A program made the translations under genes and the position numbers. Below, piece after piece: positions 16,538 through 25,886 of a DNA stretch of 64,000 nucleotides. Numbering within the stretch: position 1 is the first letter of the stretch; every line of letters starts with the position of its first letter. A model generated the notes under the pieces. The model was not told the origin of the DNA, made no database searches, and was given only the letters and a program-made list of their open reading frames with translations. The DNA lies in contig NZ_JACJHY010000005.1 in assembly GCF_014138625.1 (NCBI RefSeq), positions 1 to 64,000 on the forward strand, written 5' to 3'. Source of the stretch: Aminobacter ciceronei. Its GTDB lineage: Bacteria > Pseudomonadota > Alphaproteobacteria > Rhizobiales > Rhizobiaceae.

Positions 16538-17611
16538 TCAGCCCGCGGTGCGTTCCAGCCACTGGTTCCACTGGGCTGCGCTGCCGCGGAAGACGTTGAG
16601 GTCGATCTTGCCCTCGACACCATGCGACAGGCCCGAGCCCGAATACTGCCAGAACACCCAGTTGCGGCCAGGATAGACCTTGGACGGCGGCTCGGCCACG
16701 GCGCGTAGCCAGAACGGATAGTTCTGGAAGTGGCCGCGCAGATTGTCCTTGTAGAAGTCGGGTGCGGTGTAGATGACCGGGCGCTGGCCGTAATGGCGCT
16801 CCAGCTTGTCCATGAAGACCTGCATCTTCTCGCGGATCTTTTCGGGGCTGTGGCGGCGCTTGCAGCTCGATTCGCCGTTATATTCGACGTCGATGACCGG
16901 TGGCAGCGCGCCGGGAACCTTGGGCACGTTGCGGATGAACCAGTCGGCCTGTTCGCCGGCGGTGCGGCACCAGTAGAAGAAGTGATAGGCGCCACGCCTC
17001 AGGCCGGCGGCCTCGGCCGCGCGCCAGTTCTTGCGGAACATCGGGTCGAGATGGTCGCCGCCGTCGGTGGCCTTGATGTAGGCGAAGTTGGCGCCCTGGG
17101 TGCGCAGCTTGGGCCAGTCGATCTCGCCCTGCCAGCGCGACACGTCGACGCCGTGAACGGCGAAATTCTTGGGCGACATCGTGCGGCCGAAATTGATCGG
17201 CTTGGCGTCGCGGAAGCGGCGGCCATAGATCTTGCCCGGCGCGAACGGCGTCGCCTTCATCGGGTTGGACGGCGCCACCAGCGCAATCGGCTTGGCGTCG
17301 GGCGTGGGCATGTCCTCAAGTTCGATGGCAGGCTCCATCGGCGCCCGCGGCATCGGTGTGGGCATTGCCATCGCCACCTGTACCGGCGCTGCCGTCATCG
17401 TGGTCACTTCGACCGGCGCTGCCATGACAGGCTGGGGCATTGGTGCCTGCGCGACCATTGGCGCGATGTCGGCCGAGGGCCGTATCACCGAACTCGTTGT
17501 TTCAGGAGATGGCGACGCCTGTTCCATCAGGCTACCGAGGCCCGAGCTCGAGGTGCAGCCGGCAAGGGCCAGGCTGGCGAGAACGATCGCTGACGCCGCT
17601 GAGAAACGCAT
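16538..17611 (-). CDS. GH25 lysozyme-like lipoprotein
   Basis: Secreted muramidase-type glycosidase of 357 residues. The N-terminus is a lipoprotein signal with lipobox LAGC (Cys19). Residues 20-130 are a Pro/Ala/Met-rich, probably disordered linker. The GH25 domain follows: HGVDVSRWQGEIDW with the first acidic residue, and PPVIDVEYNGES with the DxE pair expected for catalysis. It would cleave peptidoglycan from the outer-membrane or periplasmic side. It lies convergent to the GNAT gene. Confidence 0.88.
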   Translation of the reverse strand: MRFSAASAIVLASLALAGCTSSSGLGSLMEQASPSPETTSSVIRPSADIAPMVAQAPMPQPVMAAPVEVTTMTAAPVQVAMAMPTPMPRAPMEPAIELEDMPTPDAKPIALVAPSNPMKATPFAPGKIYGRRFRDAKPINFGRTMSPKNFAVHGVDVSRWQGEIDWPKLRTQGANFAYIKATDGGDHLDPMFRKNWRAAEAAGLRRGAYHFFYWCRTAGEQADWFIRNVPKVPGALPPVIDVEYNGESSCKRRHSPEKIREKMQVFMDKLERHYGQRPVIYTAPDFYKDNLRGHFQNYPFWLRAVAEPPSKVYPGRNWVFWQYSGSGLSHGVEGKIDLNVFRGSAAQWNQWLERTAG

Positions 17612-17836
17612 AGGTACCCGTACGCAAAACAAACTCGGATCGAAGGCAGACTCGGCCCTCGCCCCCACTGACGGCAATTGCTAACGGGAAATTACCAAGA
17701 AAGACTGAATCCGATTTTTACTTTAGTTAGATTTCGGGTGTTGCAACGCTGCCAATGCGCCCATCGCCTGATTGTCGGCACGGCTGCGGCATCGGCGGAC
17801 TTGCCTGCGCGAGCGCGCCGAAGCAAAGTGCCCGCC

Positions 17837-19027
17837 ATGTTCATACCCTTCTTTCTCGAGCTCAAGGCGGCCAAGGTTCCGGTGTCGCTGCGTGAATATC
17901 TGGCCTTGCTGGAGGCACTCGACGCCGACCTCGTCAGCTATGACGTCGAGGGTTTCTACTACCTCGCCCGTGCTGCGCTGGTGAAGGACGAGCGCCATAT
18001 CGATCGTTTCGACACGGTTTTTTCCCATTACTTCAAGGGGGTCGAGGCCGTTGCGGGCGAGGGCAGTGTCGACGTCGCCAACATCCCCGAGGAATGGCTG
18101 CGCCGGCTTGCCGAGAAGACGCTGACCGATGAAGAGAAGAAACTGGTCGAGGCGCTGGGCGGCTTCGACAAGCTGATGGAGACGTTGAAGCAGCGGCTCG
18201 AAGAGCAGAAAGGTCGCCACCAGGGCGGGTCGAAATGGATCGGCACCGCGGGCACTTCGCCTTTCGGCGCCTATGGCTACAATCCCGAGGGCGTGCGCAT
18301 CGGCCAGGAGGCGAGCCGCCATCGCCGCGCGGTGAAAGTGTGGGACAAGCGCGAGTTCCGCAATTTCGACGACTCCGTCGAGCTCGGCACTCGCAACATC
18401 AAGGTGGCGCTGAAGCGCCTGCGCCGCTGGGTGCGCGAGGGCGCCGAGGAAGAGCTCGACCTGCCCGGCACCATCCACGCCACCGCCGACCACGGCTATC
18501 TCGACGTCAAGACCAGGCCCGAGCGGCGCAACGCGGTGAAGCTCCTGATGTTCTTCGACGTCGGCGGCTCTATGGACGACCACATCAAGGTGGTGGAAGA
18601 GCTGTTTTCGGCGGCGCGCGTCGAGTTTCGCCAGCTCGAATATTTCTACTTCCACAACTGCCTCTACGAGGGCGTCTGGAAAGACAACCGCCGCCGCCAT
18701 GCCGAGGTCATCCCGACGCTCGACGTGCTCCACAAATATGGCCACGACTACAAAGTCATCTTTGTCGGCGACGCCTCGATGAGCCCCTATGAGATCGCTT
18801 ATGCCGGCGGTTCGGTCGAGCACTGGAACCCGGAGCCGGGTGCTATCTGGCTGCGCCGCGTGCTCGACCAGTGGCCGAACGCCGTCTGGCTCAATCCGAC
18901 ACAGGAAAAGCACTGGGGTTACACCAGTTCGATCAAGATGATCTCGGAGATCTTCGCCAACCGCATGTACCCGCTGACGCTGGCCGGGCTGGAAGCGGCG
19001 ACCAGGCAGCTGTCGCGGAAGCACTAG
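17837..19027 (+). CDS. CoxE-like VWA domain protein
   Basis: Protein of 396 residues with a von Willebrand factor A-like C-terminal half. The metal-ion-dependent adhesion motif is DVGGSM (in LLMFFDVGGSMDDH), a variant of DxSxS usual in this subfamily. The N-terminal half (MFIPFFLELKAAKVPVSLREYLALLEALDA) matches CoxE/YeaD-type proteins. Such proteins partner MoxR ATPases; the MoxR gene at 14789 is the natural candidate. The start is the ATG at 17837. Confidence 0.87.
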   Translation: MFIPFFLELKAAKVPVSLREYLALLEALDADLVSYDVEGFYYLARAALVKDERHIDRFDTVFSHYFKGVEAVAGEGSVDVANIPEEWLRRLAEKTLTDEEKKLVEALGGFDKLMETLKQRLEEQKGRHQGGSKWIGTAGTSPFGAYGYNPEGVRIGQEASRHRRAVKVWDKREFRNFDDSVELGTRNIKVALKRLRRWVREGAEEELDLPGTIHATADHGYLDVKTRPERRNAVKLLMFFDVGGSMDDHIKVVEELFSAARVEFRQLEYFYFHNCLYEGVWKDNRRRHAEVIPTLDVLHKYGHDYKVIFVGDASMSPYEIAYAGGSVEHWNPEPGAIWLRRVLDQWPNAVWLNPTQEKHWGYTSSIKMISEIFANRMYPLTLAGLEAATRQLSRKH

Positions 19028-19147
19028 CGGGCCGGGTTGCCCGAGCGTTGTGGCTCACCATCAAGTGATGCCCTGTCAGTCGGCACCTTTCGTAACTATC
19101 TGTGCGAAGACCACGAACAAGAAGAACAATCGAGGGAGATACCCAGA

Positions 19148-19552
19148 ATGGACGCCAAGACCTTCCCCGTCACCCGTACCGATGCCGAGTGGCGCGCGAT
19201 GCTGACGCCCGAGCAATACCAGGTGATGCGCCACCACGGCACCGAGCGGCCCGGCAGCTGTGCGCTTTTGTACGAGAAGCGCGCCGGCACCTTTGCCTGT
19301 GCCGGCTGCGATCAGCCGCTGTTTGAATCCAAGCTCAAATTCGAGAGCGGCACCGGCTGGCCGAGCTTCAACGACCCGGTCGAGGGTTCGGTCGAAACCA
19401 CCGTCGATCGCGGCTACGGCATGGTTCGCACCGAGGTGCATTGCGCCAATTGCGGCAGCCACCTCGGCCACGTCTTCCCCGACGGCCCGCCGCCCACCGG
19501 CCTGCGCTACTGCATCAACGGCGTGGCGCTGAATTTCGAGCCGGCAGCTTAA
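19148..19552 (+). CDS. msrB: peptide-methionine (R)-S-oxide reductase
   Basis: MsrB of 134 residues, which reduces methionine-R-sulfoxide in proteins. Two CxxC zinc pairs are present (CAGC and CANC). [20 protein letters not shown] and [11 protein letters not shown], with the catalytic Cys in RYCIN, are in the family order. There is no signal peptide, so it is cytoplasmic. A gggaga ribosome site precedes the ATG at 19148. A GC-rich 9-bp hairpin (19573-19595) follows. Confidence 0.95.
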   Translation: MDAKTFPVTRTDAEWRAMLTPEQYQVMRHHGTERPGSCALLYEKRAGTFACAGCDQPLFESKLKFESGTGWPSFNDPVEGSVETTVDRGYGMVRTEVHCANCGSHLGHVFPDGPPPTGLRYCINGVALNFEPAA

Positions 19553-19572
19553 TTCGCTCTTTTGACAAGAGA

Positions 19573-19595
19573 CGCCGCGGGTGCTGCCCGCGGCG
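19573..19595. terminator. GC hairpin after msrB
   Basis: cgccgcggg (19573-19581) and cccgcggcg (19587-19595) with loop tgctg, in the gap between convergent msrB and a small membrane-protein gene. It lacks a T-run. Confidence 0.4.
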
Positions 19596-19624
19596 CGATC
19601 GTCTGATGGCAGCACCAGTGTTGC

Positions 19625-19978
19625 TCAGAGCAGGCTGGCGAGGATGATCCACAATGTGGCGCTCAGCTTGACAGCATTGGCATTCGGCGTGCCAGCCATG
19701 TCAGCCGTCCTCAGTACGCTGCCATAGAGGAACAGATTGTAGGGCAGCGGGATCAGGTGGACGACGACTGCGAGCAGCGCTGACATTTTTGCGGCCAGGA
19801 TCAGCAGCGCGACGATCGTCGTGGCGACGTTGATGATGCTGCCAACCACCACCATGTCCCACCAGAACAGCTGGCCGAGCGGCACGTCGCCGTTCCAGCG
19901 GCGCGAAAAGAATGCGGAAAGTCCGCTCTGTCCGCCCAGGGGATTGTCGGAGGGGTGGAAGTGCCCGGTCTGTGTCAT
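19625..19978 (-). CDS. hypothetical membrane protein
   Basis: Protein of 117 residues with about three hydrophobic segments (near 38-62, 64-86, 102-117) after a hydrophilic N-terminus (MTQTGHFHPSDNPLGGQSG). I do not recognise a named family, though similar small proteins occur in rhizobia. The frame is GC3-rich and uninterrupted, which supports a real gene. No operon partner is evident. Confidence 0.6.
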   Translation of the reverse strand: MTQTGHFHPSDNPLGGQSGLSAFFSRRWNGDVPLGQLFWWDMVVVGSIINVATTIVALLILAAKMSALLAVVVHLIPLPYNLFLYGSVLRTADMAGTPNANAVKLSATLWIILASLL

Positions 19979-20114
19979 CGCTGGTGACCCCGCGCCATTG
20001 CCGCTGATGTGACAGTCTAGCTCACAAATAGGGCATCAAATCTGCCGTGTTTACAAGTGCGCCGATAGTCTCGTTTCACAACAAGGTGAACGCCGTACGA
20101 CGGCTGCAAGTTCC

Positions 20115-20939
20115 TCAGCCCGCCGCCTCAATCTCTGCAAGCAGTCGCTTCGATGTGGCCAGGCCGCGCCTCGCCCTCTCCTGCGGCAAAACCGTGTTCG
20201 CCAGCCGCAGCATCGGGATCTCGATGCTGAGTGGCCGGTCAGTTGGCAGAGCGGCGAGATAGGCCCTGAGCGGCAATGCCCCTTCGCCGGGCAGGTCGCG
20301 GTCGAAGGCCGAATGGCGCACCATCGTTTCAAGATCTGCTGGTTTGGGCGGGGCGTCGCACAGATGGACGTTGTTCAGCAGGCTACGGTCGAGCATCGCC
20401 AGCTCAGCTGGCGAAATGCCCATGCGGTCGATATGCAGCATGTCGAGGATCAGCCCGGCACCATGGGGTGCACCCGCCGCTACCACCGCCAGCGCCTCGT
20501 CGAGCGTTCCCGCCGCGCGATGGGCAATCGGCTCGAAGTCGACGCCGAGCCCAAAGCCCGAGGCCATTTCGGCGAGACCTGCGAACCTATCTTCGATCTC
20601 GGCCTGTTCGATCGCGCCGCGCATGTCAGCTACGGCGATCAGGCGTGGTGAACCGAGTTCCGCTGCAGCCTCCATGGCGCCGGCACTGTGCGACAGGTCG
20701 AAGCCTCGGCGGATCATCCAGCTTTCGACCTCCGTCACCGTCAGCCCGCTATTGTCGAGCCGCCGCCTGCACTCGGCGGCCAGCGCCTTGTTGCCGAGCA
20801 AGGGCGATGGCGCGTCGGCCGCCGCTGTCGGATGGATGCGCAACCCCAGATGATCGTAGCCAACGTCAGACGCGATGCGGATCGACTCGAGCGGCGAGAC
20901 GACTGGGGCCGTCAGATACGACATCGAAAATCGTCTCAT
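20115..20939 (-). CDS. sugar phosphate isomerase/epimerase-type TIM-barrel protein
   Basis: Xylose-isomerase-like TIM barrel of 274 residues. VDFEPIAHR, GLILDMLHIDRMG and NVHLCDAPP correspond to the metal-binding strands of this family. The start is the ATG at 20939 rather than a TTG two codons earlier. It lies 10 bp downstream of the flavin monooxygenase gene in the same direction, so it probably processes a product of that enzyme. The substrate is not predictable. Confidence 0.83.
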   Translation of the reverse strand: MRRFSMSYLTAPVVSPLESIRIASDVGYDHLGLRIHPTAAADAPSPLLGNKALAAECRRRLDNSGLTVTEVESWMIRRGFDLSHSAGAMEAAAELGSPRLIAVADMRGAIEQAEIEDRFAGLAEMASGFGLGVDFEPIAHRAAGTLDEALAVVAAGAPHGAGLILDMLHIDRMGISPAELAMLDRSLLNNVHLCDAPPKPADLETMVRHSAFDRDLPGEGALPLRAYLAALPTDRPLSIEIPMLRLANTVLPQERARRGLATSKRLLAEIEAAG

Positions 20940-20949
20940 GGCCAATATC

Positions 20950-22302
20950 CTATCTGCGATGCGTTGAAGCTGGATGATCGTGGGCCGTGCGCGGACCCGC
21001 GCCCGTCACCTTTTCGCGCAGGGTGCCTTTTGCGTATTCGGTCTTGAACATGCCGCGCCGCTGCAGTTCGGGAACCACCATGCCGATGAAGTTTTCCATC
21101 GTCTCGTGCGCCAGGATGCGGGCGATGTTGAAGCCGTCGACATCGGCGTGCTCGACCCATCTGGCGAGCTCGTCGACGACTTGTCCGGGTGTGCCGACCA
21201 CCAAGAGATTGCGGCCACTGACCACCATGCTTTCGGCTGCCTGGCGCACCGTCCAGCTGCCCTTGCGCGTCAGGATCTCCAGCTGCGAATGCGCCGCGTC
21301 CGTCTTTTCGTAGCGGATCGGCTCGTCCAACGGATATTTAGACAGGTCGATGCCGAGTGCTGCCGACAACTGGCTTAGCATGCCTTCGACGCTGGTGTGG
21401 CGCTTGTAGTCCTCATAGCGGGCGCGGGCGAGCGCTTCGGTTTCGTCGACGATGATGGTGGCGCCGGCGAAGAATTTCAGACTCCTGGGATCGCGGCCGA
21501 GCGCAGCGGCGCGCTTGCGCATGTCGGTCACCTGCGGCGCCACAAGCTCCAGCTTCGGCCCGTTGATGAAGATGCCCTCGGCATGGGTTGCTGCAAAGTG
21601 GCGGCCGCGCGGCGAGCCACCCGCCTGGAACAGCATCGGCGTGCGCTGCGGCGAGGGTTCGGCAGCACTCACCGCCCGGATTCTGTGATGCGGGCCGTCG
21701 TGATCGAGCTCGGAGATCAATGCCGGATCGGCATAGATGCTGCTCGCCTTGTCGCGCTTCAGCGCATCGTCGGCCCACGAGCCTTCCCACAGCCCGTACA
21801 TCACTTCCATGAATTCGTCGGCGGCGTCGTAGCGCGCGTCGTGCTCGGCCAGTTCGTCGCGGCCCATGGCGAGTGCGCCGCTGCGCAGGAAGGAGGTGAC
21901 GATGTTCCAGCCGATGCGTCCGCGTGTCATGTGGTCCAGGGTCGTCATGCGCCGGGCAAACAGATAGGGCGTCTCGTAGGAGGCGCTGCCGGTGATGGCG
22001 AAGCCGAGGTTTTTGGTCACCAGAGCCATGGCCGGTACGATCACCGCGGGATCGAGGCTCGGCGCCAGCGCGCCGCTGCGGAAAGCCGATGCGAAACTCT
22101 GCTTGTAGGTGTCGGGCACGCCAAGCGAGTCGGCCAGGAACAGCGCTTCGAACAAGCCTCGTTCCAGCAGGCGGGCATAGTCGGCCCAATAGTCGATGCT
22201 GGTGAAGTCGAGGGCCTTGTCGCGCGGATGGCTCCACAGGCCGAAGGCGAGGAAGCTCGGATTGCACTGGTCGAGCGCGTTGAGCCTGATTTCCCGGGTC
22301 AT
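20950..22302 (-). CDS. NtaA/DmoA-type FMN-dependent monooxygenase
   Basis: Bacterial-luciferase-like enzyme of 450 residues that oxidises a substrate with FMNH2 and O2. The N-terminal LNALDQCNPSFLAFGLWSHP and the tracts GRIGWNIVTSF, PMLFQAGGSPRGRHFAA and TPGQVVDELARWVEHADVDG are characteristic of the nitrilotriacetate/dimethylsulfide monooxygenase subgroup. It needs a separate flavin reductase; an FMN reductase gene lies divergently at 23519. The LysR gene upstream probably regulates it. Confidence 0.9.
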   Translation of the reverse strand: MTREIRLNALDQCNPSFLAFGLWSHPRDKALDFTSIDYWADYARLLERGLFEALFLADSLGVPDTYKQSFASAFRSGALAPSLDPAVIVPAMALVTKNLGFAITGSASYETPYLFARRMTTLDHMTRGRIGWNIVTSFLRSGALAMGRDELAEHDARYDAADEFMEVMYGLWEGSWADDALKRDKASSIYADPALISELDHDGPHHRIRAVSAAEPSPQRTPMLFQAGGSPRGRHFAATHAEGIFINGPKLELVAPQVTDMRKRAAALGRDPRSLKFFAGATIIVDETEALARARYEDYKRHTSVEGMLSQLSAALGIDLSKYPLDEPIRYEKTDAAHSQLEILTRKGSWTVRQAAESMVVSGRNLLVVGTPGQVVDELARWVEHADVDGFNIARILAHETMENFIGMVVPELQRRGMFKTEYAKGTLREKVTGAGPRTAHDHPASTHRR

Positions 22303-22393
22303 GCGGCGGTGTTCTCCACTTGCGTTTGTGGCACAACTTCCCGGAGGCGAGAGACTGGATCAAATGACCGTTTTCGACGAGGCGATCTCGAAA

Positions 22394-23377
22394 TCAGGCC
22401 ACACCTCCCGCGGTCCCGAACTGCGCCGCCAGTGTCTCGGCAAAACGCAGCAGCACCGGCGTCTCGATCTCCTCGCGCCAGAACAGCTTCAGCGGCAGCG
22501 GCACCGAAAATCCGGCGACGTCACGAATGATGACATTCGGCGGATGCCGCCCTGCCTGCGAGCGGTTGACGAAGGCGATGCCAAGCCCCGCGGCGACCAG
22601 GCTCAGCGTTGCTTCGGTGCTGCCGGTCTCCATCAACACGCGGATGGCGACGCCGCGTGAGTGCAGGGCCAGCGCGACCTTCTCCGCCATCAGGCCAGAC
22701 TGGGCGAGGTCCATGCCGATGAAGTCGGCACCCTCGAGGTCTTCGACCACAAGCTTTGGCCGTGAGGCGAGCGGATGATGCTCGGGCAAAGCGAGCGCCA
22801 GGTCGTCCAGCACAAGCTGTCGCGACTTCAGGCTGTGCGGGTAGCCGAGATCATAGGCCAGGCCGAGGTCGATTGTTCCCGCCGCCAGCGCTTGGAATGC
22901 CTGCTCGGACAGCATTGGCGTCAGTCGGAGTTCGACCGTCGGATTGGTGCTGCGGAACGCCTGCAGACCGTCGGGGACCGGCGCAAACATCATCGCAGCA
23001 CCATTGAAGCCGACGCGCAGCAGCGACACCTGGCCGCTGTCGATGAGGTCGAAGCGGCGGATGGCGAGGTCGACCTCGCGCAGGATACGCGATGCGTCTT
23101 CCAGCAGCGCTGCGCCGGCCAAGGTCAGCCGCACGCCGGTTGGCTCGCGTTCGAACAGCCTGCCGCCGAGCTGCGCCTCCAGATCGCCGATGCGCCGCGA
23201 CAGCGCCGACTGCACGATCGCCAGCCTATCGGCCGCCTTGTGGAAGCTGCCGAGTTCGGCGGCGACGACGAAGTGCTGCAGGTTCTTCAGGAGCTGGGCC
23301 CGGCGTATGCCGAGCCGGCCGAAGCTGAGGCTGTCGTTCGGGGTCTGAGCCTTTGGCTCGTCCGCACTGCCGGTCAT
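22394..23377 (-). CDS. LysR family transcriptional regulator
   Basis: Regulator of about 327 residues. Helix-turn-helix around LQHFVVAAELGSFHKAADRLAIVQSALSRRI; effector-binding domain from about residue 115 (LLRVGFNGAAMMF onward). The start is uncertain: MTGSADEP at 23377 is used, but an internal start nearer the HTH is possible. It is divergent from the FMN reductase gene and upstream of the flavin monooxygenase, placing it as regulator of both. Confidence 0.85.
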   Translation of the reverse strand: MTGSADEPKAQTPNDSLSFGRLGIRRAQLLKNLQHFVVAAELGSFHKAADRLAIVQSALSRRIGDLEAQLGGRLFEREPTGVRLTLAGAALLEDASRILREVDLAIRRFDLIDSGQVSLLRVGFNGAAMMFAPVPDGLQAFRSTNPTVELRLTPMLSEQAFQALAAGTIDLGLAYDLGYPHSLKSRQLVLDDLALALPEHHPLASRPKLVVEDLEGADFIGMDLAQSGLMAEKVALALHSRGVAIRVLMETGSTEATLSLVAAGLGIAFVNRSQAGRHPPNVIIRDVAGFSVPLPLKLFWREEIETPVLLRFAETLAAQFGTAGGVA

Positions 23378-23518
23378 CTGGGCACCACGCGCAAATGTTT
23401 GGTCGTACCGATTGTGCCGATGCCGAAACCAGATCGCCTCGTCCGAAAAGGTCATTTGCCGCTAAATGCCGTTGTCTGTCTCCTGAAGGCCGAAACAGAG
23501 ATGCCTCAGGAGGACAGA

Positions 23519-24097
23519 ATGGCTGCGAGACCCCTAATCGTCGGGATCGGCGGAACGACACGCAACGGCTCGTCTTCGGAGCAGCTGCTGCACCGGGCGC
23601 TGGCAGCGGCGCAGGCGGCAGGTGCCGATACGCTGGCCTTCAGCGGCGAAGGGCTGGTGTTTCCGATCTATGGCACTGTCACGCCCGGCGCGGCCGAGCT
23701 GGCGTTCGTCGAAACCCTGCGCCGCGCGGACGGCGTCGTCGTTGCATCACCGGGCTATCACGGCTCGGTGTCGGGCATGGTCAAGAATGCGCTGGATTAC
23801 GTCGAGGAGTTGCGCGGCGATATCAGGCCGTATCTCGAAGGGCGGCCCGTTGGGCTGATCGCCGCAGCCGCCGGCTGGCAGGCTGGCGGCTCAACGCTGC
23901 AGCATCTGCGCTCGATCGTGCACGCCCTGCGCGGTTGGCCGACGCCTTTGGGCGTCATTGCCAATTCGTCTCTGCCGGGCTGTGATTGTGGAGACCAGAT
24001 CGCGCTGATGGTCAATCAGGTCTTGAACTTCGCGGACGCGTTTGGCATGGGGAAAGCCAGTATGGCTGCGCCGTTGCAGTCCCGGATCGTGGCGTAG
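23519..24097 (+). CDS. NAD(P)H-dependent FMN reductase
   Basis: Flavodoxin-fold reductase of 192 residues. GIGGTTRNGSSSEQLL is the phosphate-binding loop, and SPGYHGSVSGMVKNALDYVEEL the second flavin loop. It reduces FMN for release to a partner monooxygenase; the NtaA-type enzyme 1.2 kb away on the other strand is the clear candidate. A strong ribosome site (aggaggac) precedes the ATG at 23519. The C-terminal tract LPGCDCGDQ has two cysteines. Confidence 0.9.
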   Translation: MAARPLIVGIGGTTRNGSSSEQLLHRALAAAQAAGADTLAFSGEGLVFPIYGTVTPGAAELAFVETLRRADGVVVASPGYHGSVSGMVKNALDYVEELRGDIRPYLEGRPVGLIAAAAGWQAGGSTLQHLRSIVHALRGWPTPLGVIANSSLPGCDCGDQIALMVNQVLNFADAFGMGKASMAAPLQSRIVA

Positions 24098-24110
24098 ATT
24101 GCTTGCCACG

Positions 24111-24148
24111 ATGGCTGCGGCGGGGTCGCTTGGATGCGCCGCAGCCAT
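24111..24148. terminator. hairpin between convergent genes
   Basis: An 11-bp perfect stem, atggctgcggc (24111-24121) and gccgcagccat (24138-24148), loop of 16 nt. It lies between the FMN reductase and gapR stops and may serve both. No T-run is present. Confidence 0.4.
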
Positions 24149-24155
24149 ATTGGCC

Positions 24156-24416
24156 TCAGCTCATGCCGAGAGCGGCTTTGTAGAGGTCGAGGATTGCTTC
24201 CGCCTCGTCGCGCTCGGCCTGGTCTTGCTTGCGCAGGCGGATCAGTGTGCGCAGCGCCTTGGTGTCGAAGCCGGTGCCCTTGGCCTCGGCGTAGACGTCC
24301 TTGATGTCGTCGGAGATGGTCTTCTTTTCTTCTTCAAGCCGCTCGATGCGCTCGATAAAGGCGCGCAACTGGCCGGCGGCAACGGTCTGGCTGGTATCGG
24401 TGATTTCGTCGGCCAT
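24156..24416 (-). CDS. gapR: GapR-like DUF2312 protein
   Basis: Small protein of 86 residues, DUF2312, the family of Caulobacter GapR. GapR clamps overtwisted DNA ahead of polymerases and is essential in Caulobacter. The sequence is a long coiled coil ([30 protein letters not shown]) followed by [17 protein letters not shown], the conserved basic half. The start at MADEITDT (24416) matches family length. Confidence is high for the family, lower for identical function. Confidence 0.9.
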   Translation of the reverse strand: MADEITDTSQTVAAGQLRAFIERIERLEEEKKTISDDIKDVYAEAKGTGFDTKALRTLIRLRKQDQAERDEAEAILDLYKAALGMS

Positions 24417-24553
24417 GGGGCACTCCGCAATTGTGATTGGACCAGCGCGACTCGGCGCGCCATGGGGCATTTCGGCCCGGTTCGATGCCCGATGACGGCA
24501 GGAGGGTCAAGGGGACCTGGCGGCGCAGCTGACACGACGCGACGTAATATCGC

Positions 24554-24862
24554 CTAGTGATCCTTGGGTCGACTGGCCTCGAAGGCGGTCTTTTGCGCAT
24601 CGCTGGCGTCGCGCTGATACTTGGCCTGCCACTCGGCATAAGGCATGCCGTAGACGATCTCGCGCGATGCCTCCTTGGACAACTCGACGCCGGCGCCGGC
24701 GGCTGCGTCGCGATACCAGTTGGACAGGCAATTGCGGCAGAAACCGGCGAGATTCATCATGTCGATGTTCTGCACGTCGGAGCGCTCGCGCAAATGTTCG
24801 AGCAGGCGGCGAAAGGCAGCCGCCTCGAATTCGCGCTGCTGCGCCTCACTGAGTTCGGCCAT
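24554..24862 (-). CDS. DUF1244 family protein
   Basis: Protein of 102 residues. The conserved core VQNIDMMNLAGFCRNCLSNWY (two cysteines, CRNC) and EIVYGMPYAEWQAKYQ define DUF1244, common in alpha- and gammaproteobacteria and without known function. The start is MAELSEAQ at 24862. It is cotranscribed with the N-formylglutamate amidohydrolase gene, whose stop lies 11 bp upstream. Confidence 0.88.
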   Translation of the reverse strand: MAELSEAQQREFEAAAFRRLLEHLRERSDVQNIDMMNLAGFCRNCLSNWYRDAAAGAGVELSKEASREIVYGMPYAEWQAKYQRDASDAQKTAFEASRPKDH

Positions 24863-24873
24863 GGTAACCTCCT

Positions 24874-25671
24874 TCACAGCGGCCCGGTGCGCGAGCCGAA
24901 TTGTCTGACTTCGTGTATGTCGGCACGGCGGTTGATCGCGTCAACGATCGGCGCCAGCCGATCTGCCCAGGCTCCGGCTCCGGCGTCGTCGCCGATCAGG
25001 TCCTGCCTGATTTCGATCAGCGCATGGGCAAAGCCATTGACGATGCAGTGCTTGTACATGGTGTCGCCGCGCAGCGCCCCATCATAGGGCTCGTTGTCGC
25101 CGACGACCAAGCCGATGTCCTCGGCCAGCATCTCGATCAGCGGCCAGGCGGCACGATGGTCCATGTCCCACAGCACGCCGGCATGCCACGGCCGGATACG
25201 GCCCTGCATGACAGGCGTGAAGGAATGCACCGAGAGGATGAAGGGTGCCGTACCGGTCTGCCGGTGCACCGAGGCGATCATGGCGCCGACAGCGTCATGA
25301 TAGGGTCGGTAGAAAGTGTCGAGCCGGCGCTCGCGCTCTTCCCCGGGCATCGGGTAATTGCCCGGGATGACCGAGCCGTCATAGAGCTGGCGGATCAGGG
25401 TCGGGTCGTCCTCGCCGCGATTGGGGTCGATCAGAAGGCGCGAAAAATTGGCCATCACCGCCGGCGCGCCGATCATCGCCGCCAGCTTGCGGGTTACCTG
25501 TTCGGCGCCGATGTCATAGGCGATGTGGCGCTCGAACTCCTCGGGCGGCAGGCCGAGATCACCATATTCCTGCGGCAGGTCGCGCCGGGCATGGTCGCAC
25601 AAAAGCACCAGCCCCTGGGCGCGGTCGCCGTCGATGATTTCGAACGGGGCAAAGAGAGTGTTTCGCGTCAT
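24874..25671 (-). CDS. N-formylglutamate amidohydrolase family protein
   Basis: Zinc-type amidohydrolase of 265 residues (FGase/HutG2-like). LVLLCDHARRDLPQEYGDLG supplies the first metal region, NFSRLLIDPNRGEDD the substrate arginine region, and FILSVHSFTPVMQG the conserved histidine. The start MTRNTLFAPFEI is chosen on family length. It is not beside histidine-utilisation genes here, so the substrate may differ from N-formylglutamate. It precedes DUF1244 in an apparent operon. Confidence 0.88.
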   Translation of the reverse strand: MTRNTLFAPFEIIDGDRAQGLVLLCDHARRDLPQEYGDLGLPPEEFERHIAYDIGAEQVTRKLAAMIGAPAVMANFSRLLIDPNRGEDDPTLIRQLYDGSVIPGNYPMPGEERERRLDTFYRPYHDAVGAMIASVHRQTGTAPFILSVHSFTPVMQGRIRPWHAGVLWDMDHRAAWPLIEMLAEDIGLVVGDNEPYDGALRGDTMYKHCIVNGFAHALIEIRQDLIGDDAGAGAWADRLAPIVDAINRRADIHEVRQFGSRTGPL

Positions 25672-25886
25672 CGGAGGCAAATTGTCCTTCGGCACGGCTT
25701 CGGTGTAGGTTTTGACGCCGTTGCAGCTGTGGGGATATGTGCTAACGCCGTTGTTTTGCCAACCTTTTTTCGAATATGCCAGATGGGGCGGCAAATCACG
25801 GCGGCCGAGCGCATCTAAATCGATTGGATAAGCGCCGTGCCATGCGTTGACATGCGCTTGCACATTGCCGAAAAGGGCACCAGAAG

